Shown here: positions 51,043 through 59,495 of the stretch, one piece after another | Position numbering within the stretch: position 1 is the first letter of the stretch | Layout: the number at the start of each line of letters is the position of its first letter | Source: Bacteroidaceae bacterium | GTDB taxonomy: Bacteria > Bacteroidota > Bacteroidia > Bacteroidales > Bacteroidaceae | Reading direction: 5' to 3' | Length of the DNA stretch: 64,000 bases | Assembly: GCA_024401275.1 (NCBI GenBank) | Contig: JAKSLJ010000004.1 | Coordinates: 62,001-126,000 of the forward strand | Notes under the pieces: model-generated | Told to the model about the DNA's origin: nothing | The model's database searches: none | Seen by the model: the letters and a program-made list of their open reading frames with translations, nothing else | Position numbers and translations under genes: made by a program

Positions 51043-51909
51043 TTAACAAACCACCACCGGATTGGTACTTCCGTAAAGGCGTGTATTCAGCTCAGGACAC
51101 TTTTCGGTAAGTATCTGCTGAAGGAGTTCCGAGGTGAACTGTTCTGTCTCGTAATGTCCGAGCACGACTATCTGGATGTCGCCAAGAGCCTCAAAGTACT
51201 CATGATAGTGCATCTCTCCTGTAACGAAGTAGTCGGCACCGGCAGCCTTCGCATCGGCAAGCAAGAAAGAACCTGCACCACCGCAGATGGCTATCTTGAT
51301 GACCCCCTCCGACTCCCCCACAAGGGGGAGAGAAAGCCCATGCGGATTGGTTCTCTGCGATGTATGAGTTCCTCCCCTTGTGGGGAGGTTAGGAGGGGTC
51401 GAGCAGAGTGCACAAGGCGCTTTGAACACGGTCTTTATGTATTCTACTACAGGAACGCCGAGTGTCTGAGGACTTATTGTGCCGATAACACCAGAGCCGC
51501 CTTCAAAACCACCGCGAGAGAAAGGCTGTAGGAAGGTTACGTCAGAAAGTCCGAGTTTCTCAGCCATCTTATGATTGACACCTCCCGGAGCATTATCGAG
51601 GTTGGTGTGCATGGAAATGATGGCTATGTTATTGCGGATAGCTTTCATAACGATGCGCTCCACGCTACTACCGTCGGCAGAGATACGTTTCAAGCCACGG
51701 AAGAGCAGCGGATGGTGAGACACGATGAGATTGAAGCCGCTCTTGACAGCTTCGTCAACGACACCTTCAGTGACGTCAAGACACAACAATGCCCCTGTAA
51801 CGTCTTGCTCTCCTGTCAATCCAATCTGCAAGCCAGCATTATCGTAGCTTTCCTGCAGCGGCAGAGGAGCAAAAGTTTCAAGGGCAGCAAGCACTTGGTT
51901 TATTTTCAT
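51043..51909 (-). CDS. Nif3-like dinuclear-metal protein
   Basis: 288 residues from the ATG at 51907-51909, which precedes the conserved KINQVLAALETFAPLPLQES and YDNAGLQIG. Metal-binding motifs SHHPLLF and ISMHTNLDNAPGGVNHKMAE and the C-terminal VLGHYETEQF are intact (YbgI/Nif3 family; biochemical role unsettled). Between KTVFKAPCA and the conserved IKIAICGGAGSFL there are about 40 extra residues (including TPPNLPTRGGTH and LSLPLVGESEG). They are encoded by two GC-rich palindromes in opposite orientation. The metal centre motifs on both sides are undisturbed. Confidence 0.9.
   Translation of the reverse strand: MKINQVLAALETFAPLPLQESYDNAGLQIGLTGEQDVTGALLCLDVTEGVVDEAVKSGFNLIVSHHPLLFRGLKRISADGSSVERIVMKAIRNNIAIISMHTNLDNAPGGVNHKMAEKLGLSDVTFLQPFSRGGFEGGSGVIGTISPQTLGVPVVEYIKTVFKAPCALCSTPPNLPTRGGTHTSQRTNPHGLSLPLVGESEGVIKIAICGGAGSFLLADAKAAGADYFVTGEMHYHEYFEALGDIQIVVLGHYETEQFTSELLQQILTEKCPELNTRLYGSTNPVVVC
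51301..51330 (+). repeat. GC-rich palindrome copy g (in nif3-like gene)
   Basis: Tail GACCCCCTCCGA, then CTCCCCC (51313-51319), ACAA, GGGGGAG (51324-51330). Same orientation as the topB copy. Confidence 0.8.
51369..51401 (-). repeat. GC-rich palindrome copy h (in nif3-like gene)
   Basis: CCTCCCC (51371-51377), TTGT, GGGGAGG (51382-51388), then TTAGGAGGGGTC. It is inverted relative to copy g; the pair forms a larger inverted repeat of about 100 bp inside the gene. Confidence 0.8.
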
Positions 51910-52077
51910 TCCGTTTGCAAAATTACGAAACATTTACGATTCCCAGACAGTTTTCAGTCACTTTTTTGACAAAAACTTGATTTTCATAACGGAAAGCGGC
52001 ACTTTACCACATTATTATATAAGATAGTAGAGGCTTTTAATGCATCTTTTGTGTCAGAAAAAGACGAGAGAGAAAGG

Positions 52078-52857
52078 TCAATACGACACAGAACACTTGA
52101 AGCCCAGAGCCTCAACTCGTGAAGCGATGGCATCAAGCGTTTCCTTGCTTGCTTTCTTCAAGCCTTCAACTGGCGTTTCACGATCAATGGTATAAATCAT
52201 AACCTGCTGAGGTGCAATCTTTTGAAGCGCTTCAAGCCATGGAAGAAGATAGGCTTCAGATGTGTTGCTCATGTCCTTTCCTTCATATTCACCACAGAGG
52301 AACATCGTCTGTATTATGACCTTACCCTTGAAAAGACAAAGCTGTTCCACAATCTTTTCAGCACTGTATGATGGCGACTGTGGACGATCAAGACGGAAGA
52401 TATACTCCGTATTCACAGTGTCGAGCTTCTGGCAGTTACGGTCAACCTTCAGCAAAGCGTTGCGAACTTCTTCCTTATGCAGCATCGTGGCATTGGAAAG
52501 AACATTGATGCTACATTCCGGGCAATACTTGTCGCGCAACTCTACCGTATCGTCTATTATGCCTTGAAAATCAGGATGAGCCGTCGGTTCACCGTTTCCA
52601 GCAAAGGTAAGCACATCTGGCAACTCTCCTGCGGCAGACATTTTCCTGAGCTGGGCTTCAAGAGCAGCCTTGACTTCCTCGCGTGCAGGCCTCTTCTGTT
52701 TTGGTCGGAAATCCTTGTTCAAGCCGCACTCACAGTAAATGCAGTCGAACGTGCAAATCTTGCCATCACCTGGCATAAGATTTATTCCGAGAGAAATACC
52801 AAAACGACGACTCCTTACAGGACCGAATATGGGTGAGGTATATATTATTGTAGCCAT
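52078..52857 (-). CDS. Radical SAM protein
   Basis: 259 residues from the ATG at 52855-52857; the frame is open 77 codons upstream but overlaps ftsX and both promoters. The [4Fe-4S]/SAM motif is CTFDCIYCECG (CxxxCxxC) near residue 35. AGNGEPTAHPDFQGIID and NVLSNATMLHKEEVRNAL follow the COG0731/GenX-like branch. It acts in the cytoplasm; the substrate is unknown. It is transcribed divergently from ftsX. Confidence 0.9.
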   Translation of the reverse strand: MATIIYTSPIFGPVRSRRFGISLGINLMPGDGKICTFDCIYCECGLNKDFRPKQKRPAREEVKAALEAQLRKMSAAGELPDVLTFAGNGEPTAHPDFQGIIDDTVELRDKYCPECSINVLSNATMLHKEEVRNALLKVDRNCQKLDTVNTEYIFRLDRPQSPSYSAEKIVEQLCLFKGKVIIQTMFLCGEYEGKDMSNTSEAYLLPWLEALQKIAPQQVMIYTIDRETPVEGLKKASKETLDAIASRVEALGFKCSVSY

Positions 52858-52913
52858 AGTGTTGTTAATAATTAATAAAAAGAGGCTTGGAAAGTGTTTT
52901 TTGTTGAAAATCG

Positions 52914-52944
52914 TTGCAAAATTATGAAAATTATAGTAATTTTG
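52914..52944. promoter_or_regulatory. Divergent promoters radical SAM / ftsX
   Basis: Plus strand: TTG at 52914-52916 and TAATTTTG at 52937-52944, 7 bp before the ftsX ATG at 52952. Minus strand: TAATTTTG at 52924-52917 for the radical SAM gene. The two core promoters interleave, so they may exclude each other. Confidence 0.65.
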
Positions 52945-52951
52945 CACCCAA

Positions 52952-53833
52952 ATGAAGAAAAATAAACATAAAAACAGCAATAATTCACGTAGTTTCCAAA
53001 CTATTACCCTTATTTTCAGTACTTCTTTGGTGCTGATTCTTATCGGTTTGGTAGTAACTTTTGTGCTCACAGCGCACAATCTTTCCAACTACGTAAAAGA
53101 GAATCTTTCGGTAACATTGTATCTCAACAAAGATCTCTCTGACTCACAGGGACAGAGTTTTGCCAATGAAGTGAGAAACAAGACATATGTTGCCTCAGTT
53201 GATTTCATCAGTAAGGAGCAAGTCATCATGGAGCAGGAGAAGGAACTTGGTGCCGATCCATCAGACTTCATCGGCTCAAATCCGTTCTCTGCCGAGGTGG
53301 ACATTCGCTTGAATGCCGACTATGCAAACAATGACTCCGTACAATGGATATCAGACATGCTGAAAAAGGATGAGCGTGTGCAGGAAGTAACCTATCAAGA
53401 GAATCTCATCGAGCAGGTTAACCAAATGGTCAACAAGATAAACATCGCGCTCCTTATTCTTGCAGCCGTGCTCACAGTCATTTCTTTCTCGCTGATAAAC
53501 AACACGGTACGTCTCGGTGTTTATGCCCGTCGATTTGCCATCAGAACGATGAAACTGGTTGGCGCGTCATGGAGTTTCATCCGCTGGCCTTTCCTCAAGA
53601 ACGCTCTCGGCGTAGGTTTCATATCGTCCATCATAGCATGCGTTGTTCTCGGCATAGGTTTCTCTGTAATGACAGCTAACGAGCCAGAGATTCTCAATGT
53701 GCTGACCATGGACGTACTCATGATAACAGCCGCTGCAATCTTCATCTTCGGTATGATCATTACCTTCTGTTGTTCATACTTCTCAGTGAACAAGTTCCTG
53801 AACATGAAGGCAAGCGACCTTTATAAAATCTAA
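52952..53833 (+). CDS. ftsX: Cell-division permease FtsX
   Basis: 293 residues with four membrane helices: one near the N-terminus (TLIFSTSLVLILIGLVVTFV), three at the C-terminal end (ALLILAAVLTVISFSLINNT, VGFISSIIACVVLGIGFSVM, ITAAAIFIFGMIITFCCSYF), and a periplasmic loop. IRTMKLVGASWSFIRWPFL is the FtsX signature. It works with the ATPase FtsE, which is not in the window. The ATG is so close to the -7 box that the mRNA may have almost no leader. Confidence 0.94.
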   Translation: MKKNKHKNSNNSRSFQTITLIFSTSLVLILIGLVVTFVLTAHNLSNYVKENLSVTLYLNKDLSDSQGQSFANEVRNKTYVASVDFISKEQVIMEQEKELGADPSDFIGSNPFSAEVDIRLNADYANNDSVQWISDMLKKDERVQEVTYQENLIEQVNQMVNKINIALLILAAVLTVISFSLINNTVRLGVYARRFAIRTMKLVGASWSFIRWPFLKNALGVGFISSIIACVVLGIGFSVMTANEPEILNVLTMDVLMITAAAIFIFGMIITFCCSYFSVNKFLNMKASDLYKI

Positions 53834-53844
53834 AAAAACAAACA

Positions 53845-53868
53845 GAAAAGAGGGCTAAGGTCCTCTTT
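53845..53868 (+). terminator. Hairpin between ftsX and DUF3098 gene
   Basis: AAAGAGG/CCTCTTT stem (53847-53853 with 53862-53868) extended by CAGA/TCTG. There is no good T run, so it may attenuate rather than stop transcription. Confidence 0.4.
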
Positions 53869-53891
53869 ATCTGCTTAAAAAATATCACAAT

Positions 53892-54119
53892 ATGAAACGT
53901 GACTTTGCTTTTGACAAGACAAACTTCATACTGCTCGCAGTCGGAATGATTATCGTAATCATCGGCTTTATTCTTATGAGTGGTAGCGGTTCTACAAACG
54001 AGGCATACAATCCGGAAATCTTCAGCGCTCGCCGCATCGTAGTTGCTCCTATCGTAAGCCTTATAGGTTTCTGCTCAATCATTTACGCCATTATCCATAA
54101 GCCAAAGGACAAGGAATAA
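53892..54119 (+). CDS. DUF3098 membrane protein
   Basis: 75 residues with two membrane helices (FILLAVGMIIVIIGFILMSG and IVVAPIVSLIGFCSIIYAII) and the Bacteroidetes-specific motif GSTNEAYNPEIFSARRIVVA. The family occurs between ftsX and uppP in many Bacteroidetes, suggesting a role in division or envelope synthesis. Function unknown. Confidence 0.9.
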   Translation: MKRDFAFDKTNFILLAVGMIIVIIGFILMSGSGSTNEAYNPEIFSARRIVVAPIVSLIGFCSIIYAIIHKPKDKE

Positions 54120-54128
54120 CTCAGAAGT

Positions 54129-54989
54129 ATGGATTGGATACAAGCACTTATCCTTGGCTTAGTACAAGGACTTACAGAATATCTTCCTATAAGCAGTAGC
54201 GGACACCTGGAACTAGGAAAGGTACTGCTTGGCACAGAAGCCGGCGGATTGCAGTTTGACATTCTCGTTCATGTGGCAACCGTCATGAGTACGCTCGTCA
54301 TCCTTTGGAAGGAAGTGTTCTGGATTTTCAAAGGACTTTTCGTGCCGCTTCGCCGTTCAGGTTCTGGCGTTAGCTTCTACAATCGTCTTTCCGACGAACA
54401 GCGCTACGCATGGTGCATCATCGTTTCAATGATACCAGTTGGCGTTGTAGGACTTTGCTTCAAGCACGTCATAGAAGGTCTCTACGAAGGAAACGAACAA
54501 GTCAAGATAATGGTTGTCGGATTCTGCCTGTTGCTTACAGCCGCTCTCCTTTCATTCAGCTATTTTGCAAAGCCACGTCCAAAGGAGAACATCTCGCCTT
54601 TACACGCCTTTATCATAGGTATTGCTCAGGCATGTGCCGTTCTTCCTGGACTTTCACGCTCTGGCTCAACTATTGCAACCGGCTTGCTGCTTGGCAACAA
54701 GAAGGAAAAACTCGCACAGTTCTCTTTCCTCATGGTCATTCCTCCGATTCTTGGAGAAGCATTGCTCGACTTGCGTCACATCATCTCACCAGACGCAGAG
54801 CACGCAGCAGAGGTTGCAGCAGGACAGATGGGCGTATTCCCAATGATTGTCGGTTTCATCGCAGCCTTCATCAGCGGATGTCTCGCCTGCAAATGGATGA
54901 TTGATATCGTAAAGAAAGGAAAGCTCATTTACTTTGCCATTTACTGCGCAATTGTTGGAGCCGGACTGCTGATTTACTCAGCTCTCTAA
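54129..54989 (+). CDS. uppP: Undecaprenyl-diphosphatase
   Basis: 286 residues, polytopic inner-membrane enzyme that recycles the lipid carrier for cell-wall synthesis. Diagnostic [20 protein letters not shown] at the start and [19 protein letters not shown] in the middle. It lies 9 bp after the DUF3098 gene. Loss or change would affect bacitracin tolerance in the family. Confidence 0.96.
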   Translation: MDWIQALILGLVQGLTEYLPISSSGHLELGKVLLGTEAGGLQFDILVHVATVMSTLVILWKEVFWIFKGLFVPLRRSGSGVSFYNRLSDEQRYAWCIIVSMIPVGVVGLCFKHVIEGLYEGNEQVKIMVVGFCLLLTAALLSFSYFAKPRPKENISPLHAFIIGIAQACAVLPGLSRSGSTIATGLLLGNKKEKLAQFSFLMVIPPILGEALLDLRHIISPDAEHAAEVAAGQMGVFPMIVGFIAAFISGCLACKWMIDIVKKGKLIYFAIYCAIVGAGLLIYSAL

Positions 54990-55031
54990 ACTATCTTCTC
55001 ATTATCTAACTCTCAAAAAACAACATATCTC

Positions 55032-55736
55032 TTGGATTTTTTCGAAGGAGAAATAATACATATTGACAAACCTTATGGAATGTCCAGTTTCGGTGCCTTG
55101 GCAAGATGTCGCTATCTGCTATCACAGAAGCTGGGCATAAAGCGTTTGAAAATGGGGCATGCTGGAACTCTTGACCCGCTTGCTACAGGTGTGCTAACCC
55201 TTTGCACTGGAAAAGCAACCAAAAAGATTGACTCTCTGCAGCGTGACATAAAGGAATATACCGCCACTCTGCAGCTTGGAGCAACCACAGTAAGTTACGA
55301 TCGCGAGCATCCAATAAACCAAACCTACCCTACCCAACACATCACCCGTCAGCTTATTGATGAGACTCTGCAGAAATTCGTTGGCGAGATTCAGCAGGTG
55401 CCACCAGCATATTCTGCTTGCAAGATAAACGGCGATCGTGCTTACCAACTGATAAGAGCCGGCGAGAAGGTAGAGCTCAAGGCTAAGACTCTAAAGATTG
55501 ACGAAATAGAGGCAACCGACTTTGATGCGGAAAACATGCTGCTGAGCATCAGGGTGGTTTGCAGCAAAGGAACATATATCCGCGCTCTTGCCCGTGACAT
55601 CGGAGAAGCTCTTGACAGCGGCGCATTCCTTACAGCCTTACGCAGAACAAGGGTAGGAAACGTAAGAGTGGAAGACTGCATTGACTTTGACACCTTCCCT
55701 GAATGGGTAGAAGAGCATGTGGAAATCAATAAATAG
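55032..55736 (+). CDS. truB: tRNA pseudouridine-55 synthase
   Basis: 234 residues starting with TTG (MDFFEGEIIHIDKPYGMSSF). Catalytic Asp D48 in KMGHAGTLDPLATGVL. RVVCSKGTYIRALARDIGEA is the second diagnostic motif. It isomerises U55 in the T loop of tRNAs. It precedes queA, another tRNA-modification gene, by 20 bp. Confidence 0.96.
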   Translation: MDFFEGEIIHIDKPYGMSSFGALARCRYLLSQKLGIKRLKMGHAGTLDPLATGVLTLCTGKATKKIDSLQRDIKEYTATLQLGATTVSYDREHPINQTYPTQHITRQLIDETLQKFVGEIQQVPPAYSACKINGDRAYQLIRAGEKVELKAKTLKIDEIEATDFDAENMLLSIRVVCSKGTYIRALARDIGEALDSGAFLTALRRTRVGNVRVEDCIDFDTFPEWVEEHVEINK

Positions 55737-55756
55737 CAAAAGAACAAAAAACAGAT

Positions 55757-56878
55757 ATGAAACTTTCAAGATTCAAATTTAAACTCCCAGAGGACAAGCT
55801 CGCTCTGCATCCTGCCTACAACCGTGATGAGGCAAAGATGATGATCATTCACAAAAAGAGCGGTAAGATTGAGATGTTTGAAACAGACGAGAATGGCGAA
55901 ACCATCAAAGACGAAGATGGCAAGCCTGTCTATATTCAGTTCAAGAAACTCATCAACTACTTCGACGAGAACGACACAATCATCTTCAACGACTCTAAGA
56001 TTTTCCCTTCACGCATCTACGGCATGAAGGAAAAGACTGATGCGCAGATTGAAGTTCTCCTTCTCCGTGAGCTTAATTCAGACATGCGTCTTTGGGACGT
56101 ACTCGTTGAACCTGCACGCAAGATCCGTATCGGAAACAAACTGTTCTTCAACGAATCTGGCAGCATGGTAGCAGAAGTTGTTGACAACACAACATCGCGT
56201 GGCCGTACGCTTCGCTTCCTCTACGACTCTACTGACGAGGATTTCCGCCGCGAGCTCTACTCTCTCGGTGAAGTTCCAGTGCCTCATTACATTGTTGACA
56301 AGCGTCCAATGGAGGAAGAAGACGCTGAACGCTATCAGACTCTTTACGCAAAGAACGAAGGCGCAATCGTAGTTCCTGCATCCGGTCTTCATTTCTCTCG
56401 TGAACTTCTCAAGCGCCTTGAAATCAAGGGCGTGAACTTTGCTTATGTTACTGTTCACACTTCCCTCGGTTGTTTCCACACCATTGAGGTTGAAGACCTC
56501 TCAAAGTTCAAGATGGACTCTGAAAAGATGGTTGTTGACGCAGAAGCTTGCCGCATCGTAAACGAGACAAAGAAATATCCAGAGCGCAAGATTCTCTGCG
56601 TAGGTCCAAGCACTTTCAAGGCTATTGAGACTGCAAAGAGCACAAGCAACACACTGAAGGAGTACAACGGTTGGACAAACCGCTTCATGTTCCCTCCTTA
56701 CGAATCAGGCGTAGCTAACTGCATGGTATGCAACTTCTACTACCCAGAGACAACTCTCCTCATGGCAGAAGCTGCTTTTGCAGGTTACGAGCTTATCATG
56801 GAGGCTTACAAACTTGCGTTGAAGAACGACTATATGTTCGGTGTTTACGGCGACTGTATGCTGGTTCTTAATGATTAA
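55757..56878 (+). CDS. queA: tRNA ribosyltransferase-isomerase QueA
   Basis: 373 residues; transfers ribose from SAM to preQ1 in tRNA to make epoxyqueuosine. MKLSRFKFKLPEDKLALHPA, DTIIFNDSKIFPSRIYG, GAIVVPASGLHFSRELLKRL and FMFPPYESGVANCMVCNFY are typical. An extra acidic insertion (ETDENGETIKDEDGKPV, about 39-55) is common in the Bacteroidetes form. Together with folE and folK this suggests active pterin and queuosine pathways. Confidence 0.95.
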   Translation: MKLSRFKFKLPEDKLALHPAYNRDEAKMMIIHKKSGKIEMFETDENGETIKDEDGKPVYIQFKKLINYFDENDTIIFNDSKIFPSRIYGMKEKTDAQIEVLLLRELNSDMRLWDVLVEPARKIRIGNKLFFNESGSMVAEVVDNTTSRGRTLRFLYDSTDEDFRRELYSLGEVPVPHYIVDKRPMEEEDAERYQTLYAKNEGAIVVPASGLHFSRELLKRLEIKGVNFAYVTVHTSLGCFHTIEVEDLSKFKMDSEKMVVDAEACRIVNETKKYPERKILCVGPSTFKAIETAKSTSNTLKEYNGWTNRFMFPPYESGVANCMVCNFYYPETTLLMAEAAFAGYELIMEAYKLALKNDYMFGVYGDCMLVLND

Positions 56879-56917
56879 AACACTGTTCCATGCCATTCGG
56901 AGACATGGTTAATCATC

Positions 56918-57322
56918 ATGCACAAACTATTTCTCTCATTAGGAACAAACCTTGGCAACAAGGAGCAGAACCTGCTTGATGCCATTGAAAAAATAAACAA
57001 GTCGGTTGGCACAGTCATGCGCCAATCGACTTTCATTTCTACCGATCCGGTTGATTTCGTTTCGGAAAACACTTTTCTTAATGCTGCTGTCCTTGTCCAC
57101 ACAAACCTATCTCCAGAAGAATGTCTCAACATCACACAGAAGATAGAACGCGACATGGGCAGAACACGCAAGTCAGTTGACGGCAAGCACTTTGACCGAA
57201 TCATCGACATAGACATTCTTCTATACGATGACCTACAAATATCCTCACCACGCCTCACTATCCCCCACCCTAAAATGTACGAACGCGACTTCGTGATGAT
57301 TCCGCTGAAGGAGATTCTGTAA
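56918..57322 (+). CDS. folK: HPPK pyrophosphokinase
   Basis: 134 residues; 6-hydroxymethyl-7,8-dihydropterin pyrophosphokinase of folate synthesis. LFLSLGTNLGNKEQNLLDAI, FLNAAVLVHTNLSPEECLN, IERDMGRTRKSVDGKHFDRI, DIDILLYDD and LTIPHPKMYERDFVM match. It is a little shorter than E. coli FolK (about 159 residues) but has all active-site parts. It ends 26 bp before the convergent barrel gene. Confidence 0.95.
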   Translation: MHKLFLSLGTNLGNKEQNLLDAIEKINKSVGTVMRQSTFISTDPVDFVSENTFLNAAVLVHTNLSPEECLNITQKIERDMGRTRKSVDGKHFDRIIDIDILLYDDLQISSPRLTIPHPKMYERDFVMIPLKEIL

Positions 57323-57348
57323 TTAGTTTTTTTGCATGCAAGCTCCTT

Positions 57349-59079
57349 TTAGAATCTGTAAGAACAACCAATGATCAAGGCTCTTGCGTTGTAGTCATTT
57401 GAAGTAACAAGGACATTATTGTTACTATTCTCGCTTTTCACACGATCTTCATTGAGAATATCCTGCACAAATCCATATACAGCCCAATCGCCAAGCTGCT
57501 TCTGTGCACGAAATGCCAGATAAGTGAACGGATTACTATACCAATGAAGATGGCTTTCACGACCATTATAAAGTGAAACAGCCGAAAGCATCCATTCATT
57601 AGGAAGCTTCAGTTGCGGACGAATCTTGAAGCTATAAGACCATGCCTTGTCTTCAGAAACAGTCTCACCGTCGTACCAAAGCCTTTGTACGCGCGCACCG
57701 AAAGTCATACCGAATTTACCCGCACGCATTTCGCCTTCCAGTGCTCCTCTGACAGTATTGTATTCAGCATCGTTTATCCAGGTTTTGACATTTACCTGCT
57801 CCTCTTCATCGTAAGTAGCAATTCCTGTAATATCATCCGACTTCTTCTGATAAGTCACGCTGGTGCTAAGTGTAAGGCTTGGCACACTGAAAGTGTATTT
57901 TCCCTGTATCTGATTTGTTACAGACGGTTGAAGGTCCTCGTTACCTTTAACTCGCGAACCTATATTTGAGCCTACATGAACAAATGGATAAAGCTGCGTG
58001 TAGGTAGGACGATTTATACTATGTTTGTAACTTGCAGTAAACTTATTCCGAGCATTTATCTTCCATGTTGCAGACAAATTATAGAGGAAGTCACGGTAAG
58101 TGTTCATGACATCGCCTTTCGTATTGTCGCTAAGAGTCTCAAGCTTGTGATGATAGCTTTCATATCCACCTTCAGCCACGAAAGAGAAACGTCCGACATT
58201 GTAGTTAAGCGCACCGGATGTGAGAACCTGAGTAACATGATAGTCAAATAATGAGATGGCATCGCTTATGCGAGTGCTCATAAATCCCACTTTCTCGCGA
58301 AGACTAAAGCTGAAGCCACCCCATTTCGGAGAATGAAAGAGCAATTGTCCCTTCGTATCTGTAGAATGATGTGCCTTATGGTCATCTTTCTCTTCATATA
58401 CCATTTCCTTGCCCCACACCACACTGTTGATGTCGGTTGGCGTATTGTCATACTTTATGTATGCACGCGCAGAAAACGAGCCTCCGAAGCCAAACTGGTG
58501 AAGATACTCAACCAATGAACCGCAATTAATCTTCCATTCCTTACGTTGCTGGTCCTCAAACTTATTATTCTCTGAGCCATCTTTTGCCCTATTATGACGT
58601 GTTGCCGTCTCGCCTACTCTATCTGCGTAATACTTTTGGAAGAAATCAAAAGACAGAACATTCTGTTTGTCAAGATGATAGTCAATTCTAAATGTCAGAT
58701 CCTCATGTTCATAGCGATTGGCAATCTTCGTGTCGGTAAGCTGATGGTCGCCATTACCGTGAATACCTTCTACAGAACGCGAAGTATTTATCTGAGAGAA
58801 ATCCATCTCGACATTTCCGGCCATTTGCAACTTACCTTTCTTGTAGTTGAAGAATCCGTTTGGCAGAATATGTCCGCGACTGCTTGTACCAATATAGGCA
58901 GCACCATGCCATGCAACAGAGTCGTAATCAGGCTGTTGCTTCTTCACCTCAGCCTCATAATTGTCGATGCTGCGACGCGCCAAGCGCTGGAAGTCCTCTT
59001 CCTCTTGCGAAAAAGCACTCGATGGCACAAAAAAGAGAAGTGATAAGAAAAGTATAAGGGCCTCGGCAGTTTTTATCAT
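57349..59079 (-). CDS. TonB-receptor-like barrel protein without plug
   Basis: 576 residues from the ATG at 59077-59079; the frame extends 42 codons upstream but that part is a terminator and another gene. Signal peptide (MIKTAEALILFLSLLFFVPS...). There is no N-terminal plug or TonB box, only beta-barrel strands with C-terminal aromatic-rich ends (VQDILNEDRVKSE, NARALIIGCSYRF, final F). Motifs such as SYKHSINRPTYTQLYPFVHV resemble the C-terminal half of TonB-dependent receptors. It is a DUF6850-like large outer-membrane protein; ligand unknown. Confidence 0.72.
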   Translation of the reverse strand: MIKTAEALILFLSLLFFVPSSAFSQEEEDFQRLARRSIDNYEAEVKKQQPDYDSVAWHGAAYIGTSSRGHILPNGFFNYKKGKLQMAGNVEMDFSQINTSRSVEGIHGNGDHQLTDTKIANRYEHEDLTFRIDYHLDKQNVLSFDFFQKYYADRVGETATRHNRAKDGSENNKFEDQQRKEWKINCGSLVEYLHQFGFGGSFSARAYIKYDNTPTDINSVVWGKEMVYEEKDDHKAHHSTDTKGQLLFHSPKWGGFSFSLREKVGFMSTRISDAISLFDYHVTQVLTSGALNYNVGRFSFVAEGGYESYHHKLETLSDNTKGDVMNTYRDFLYNLSATWKINARNKFTASYKHSINRPTYTQLYPFVHVGSNIGSRVKGNEDLQPSVTNQIQGKYTFSVPSLTLSTSVTYQKKSDDITGIATYDEEEQVNVKTWINDAEYNTVRGALEGEMRAGKFGMTFGARVQRLWYDGETVSEDKAWSYSFKIRPQLKLPNEWMLSAVSLYNGRESHLHWYSNPFTYLAFRAQKQLGDWAVYGFVQDILNEDRVKSENSNNNVLVTSNDYNARALIIGCSYRF

Positions 59080-59108
59080 ATAAGTCAATTGTGTACAAAA
59101 AACGAAAA

Positions 59109-59139
59109 AAGTCGCCCAACTCTGAGAGTTAGACGACTT
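59109..59139 (-). terminator. Terminator of small lipoprotein gene
   Basis: AAGTCG...AACTC / GAGTT...CGACTT stem (59109-59122 with 59126-59139), TGA loop; on the minus strand it is followed by TTTTTTCG. Confidence 0.8.
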
Positions 59140-59164
59140 ATAGAACTGTGTCTGTTCGCCTGAA

Positions 59165-59362
59165 TTATTCAGCAGCAGCAGTGTCAGCAGCAGCAGAATC
59201 AGCAACCTCTACAGTTGAATCAGCAGCAGCTGAATCAGCAGCAGTAGTGTCAGCAACAGCAGCAGTTGAGTCAGCTTCCTCTGCAGGAGCCTCAGCCTTG
59301 TTACCACATGATGCGAAAGAGATAGCTGCTACAGCAGCGAACATAAGAACTAACTTTTTCAT
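59165..59362 (-). CDS. Small Ala/Asp-rich lipoprotein
   Basis: 65 residues. Lipobox in AAISFASCGNKAEAP (C19). The mature part is low-complexity, made of about five ADS/ADT-TAA units (DSTAAVADTTAADSAAADST). The DNA has GCAGCAGCAG-type runs prone to length change. It has a clear promoter and terminator, as for an abundant small outer-membrane lipoprotein, but no domain is recognised. Confidence 0.75.
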   Translation of the reverse strand: MKKLVLMFAAVAAISFASCGNKAEAPAEEADSTAAVADTTAADSAAADSTVEVADSAAADTAAAE

Positions 59363-59417
59363 TTTCTTTAATTTTTTAATTGTAATACAATCGTGTTATT
59401 TATTATTTTTCTGGGTG

Positions 59418-59425
59418 CAAAGGTA
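59418..59425 (-). promoter_or_regulatory. Promoter of small lipoprotein gene
   Basis: TACCTTTG on the minus strand, 56 bp before the ATG at 59362. Confidence 0.6.
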
Positions 59426-59495
59426 TAGTGTTTTTATGAATTGCTAAAACATTTTTTTTGAAAAAATTGTTAAAGTGGCATTAATTTGACAATTA

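Noticed and set aside
59165-59362. In-frame plus-strand Ala/Ser-rich frame (59148-59447)
   Set aside because: It is the complement of the small lipoprotein gene, which has a lipobox, promoter and terminator.
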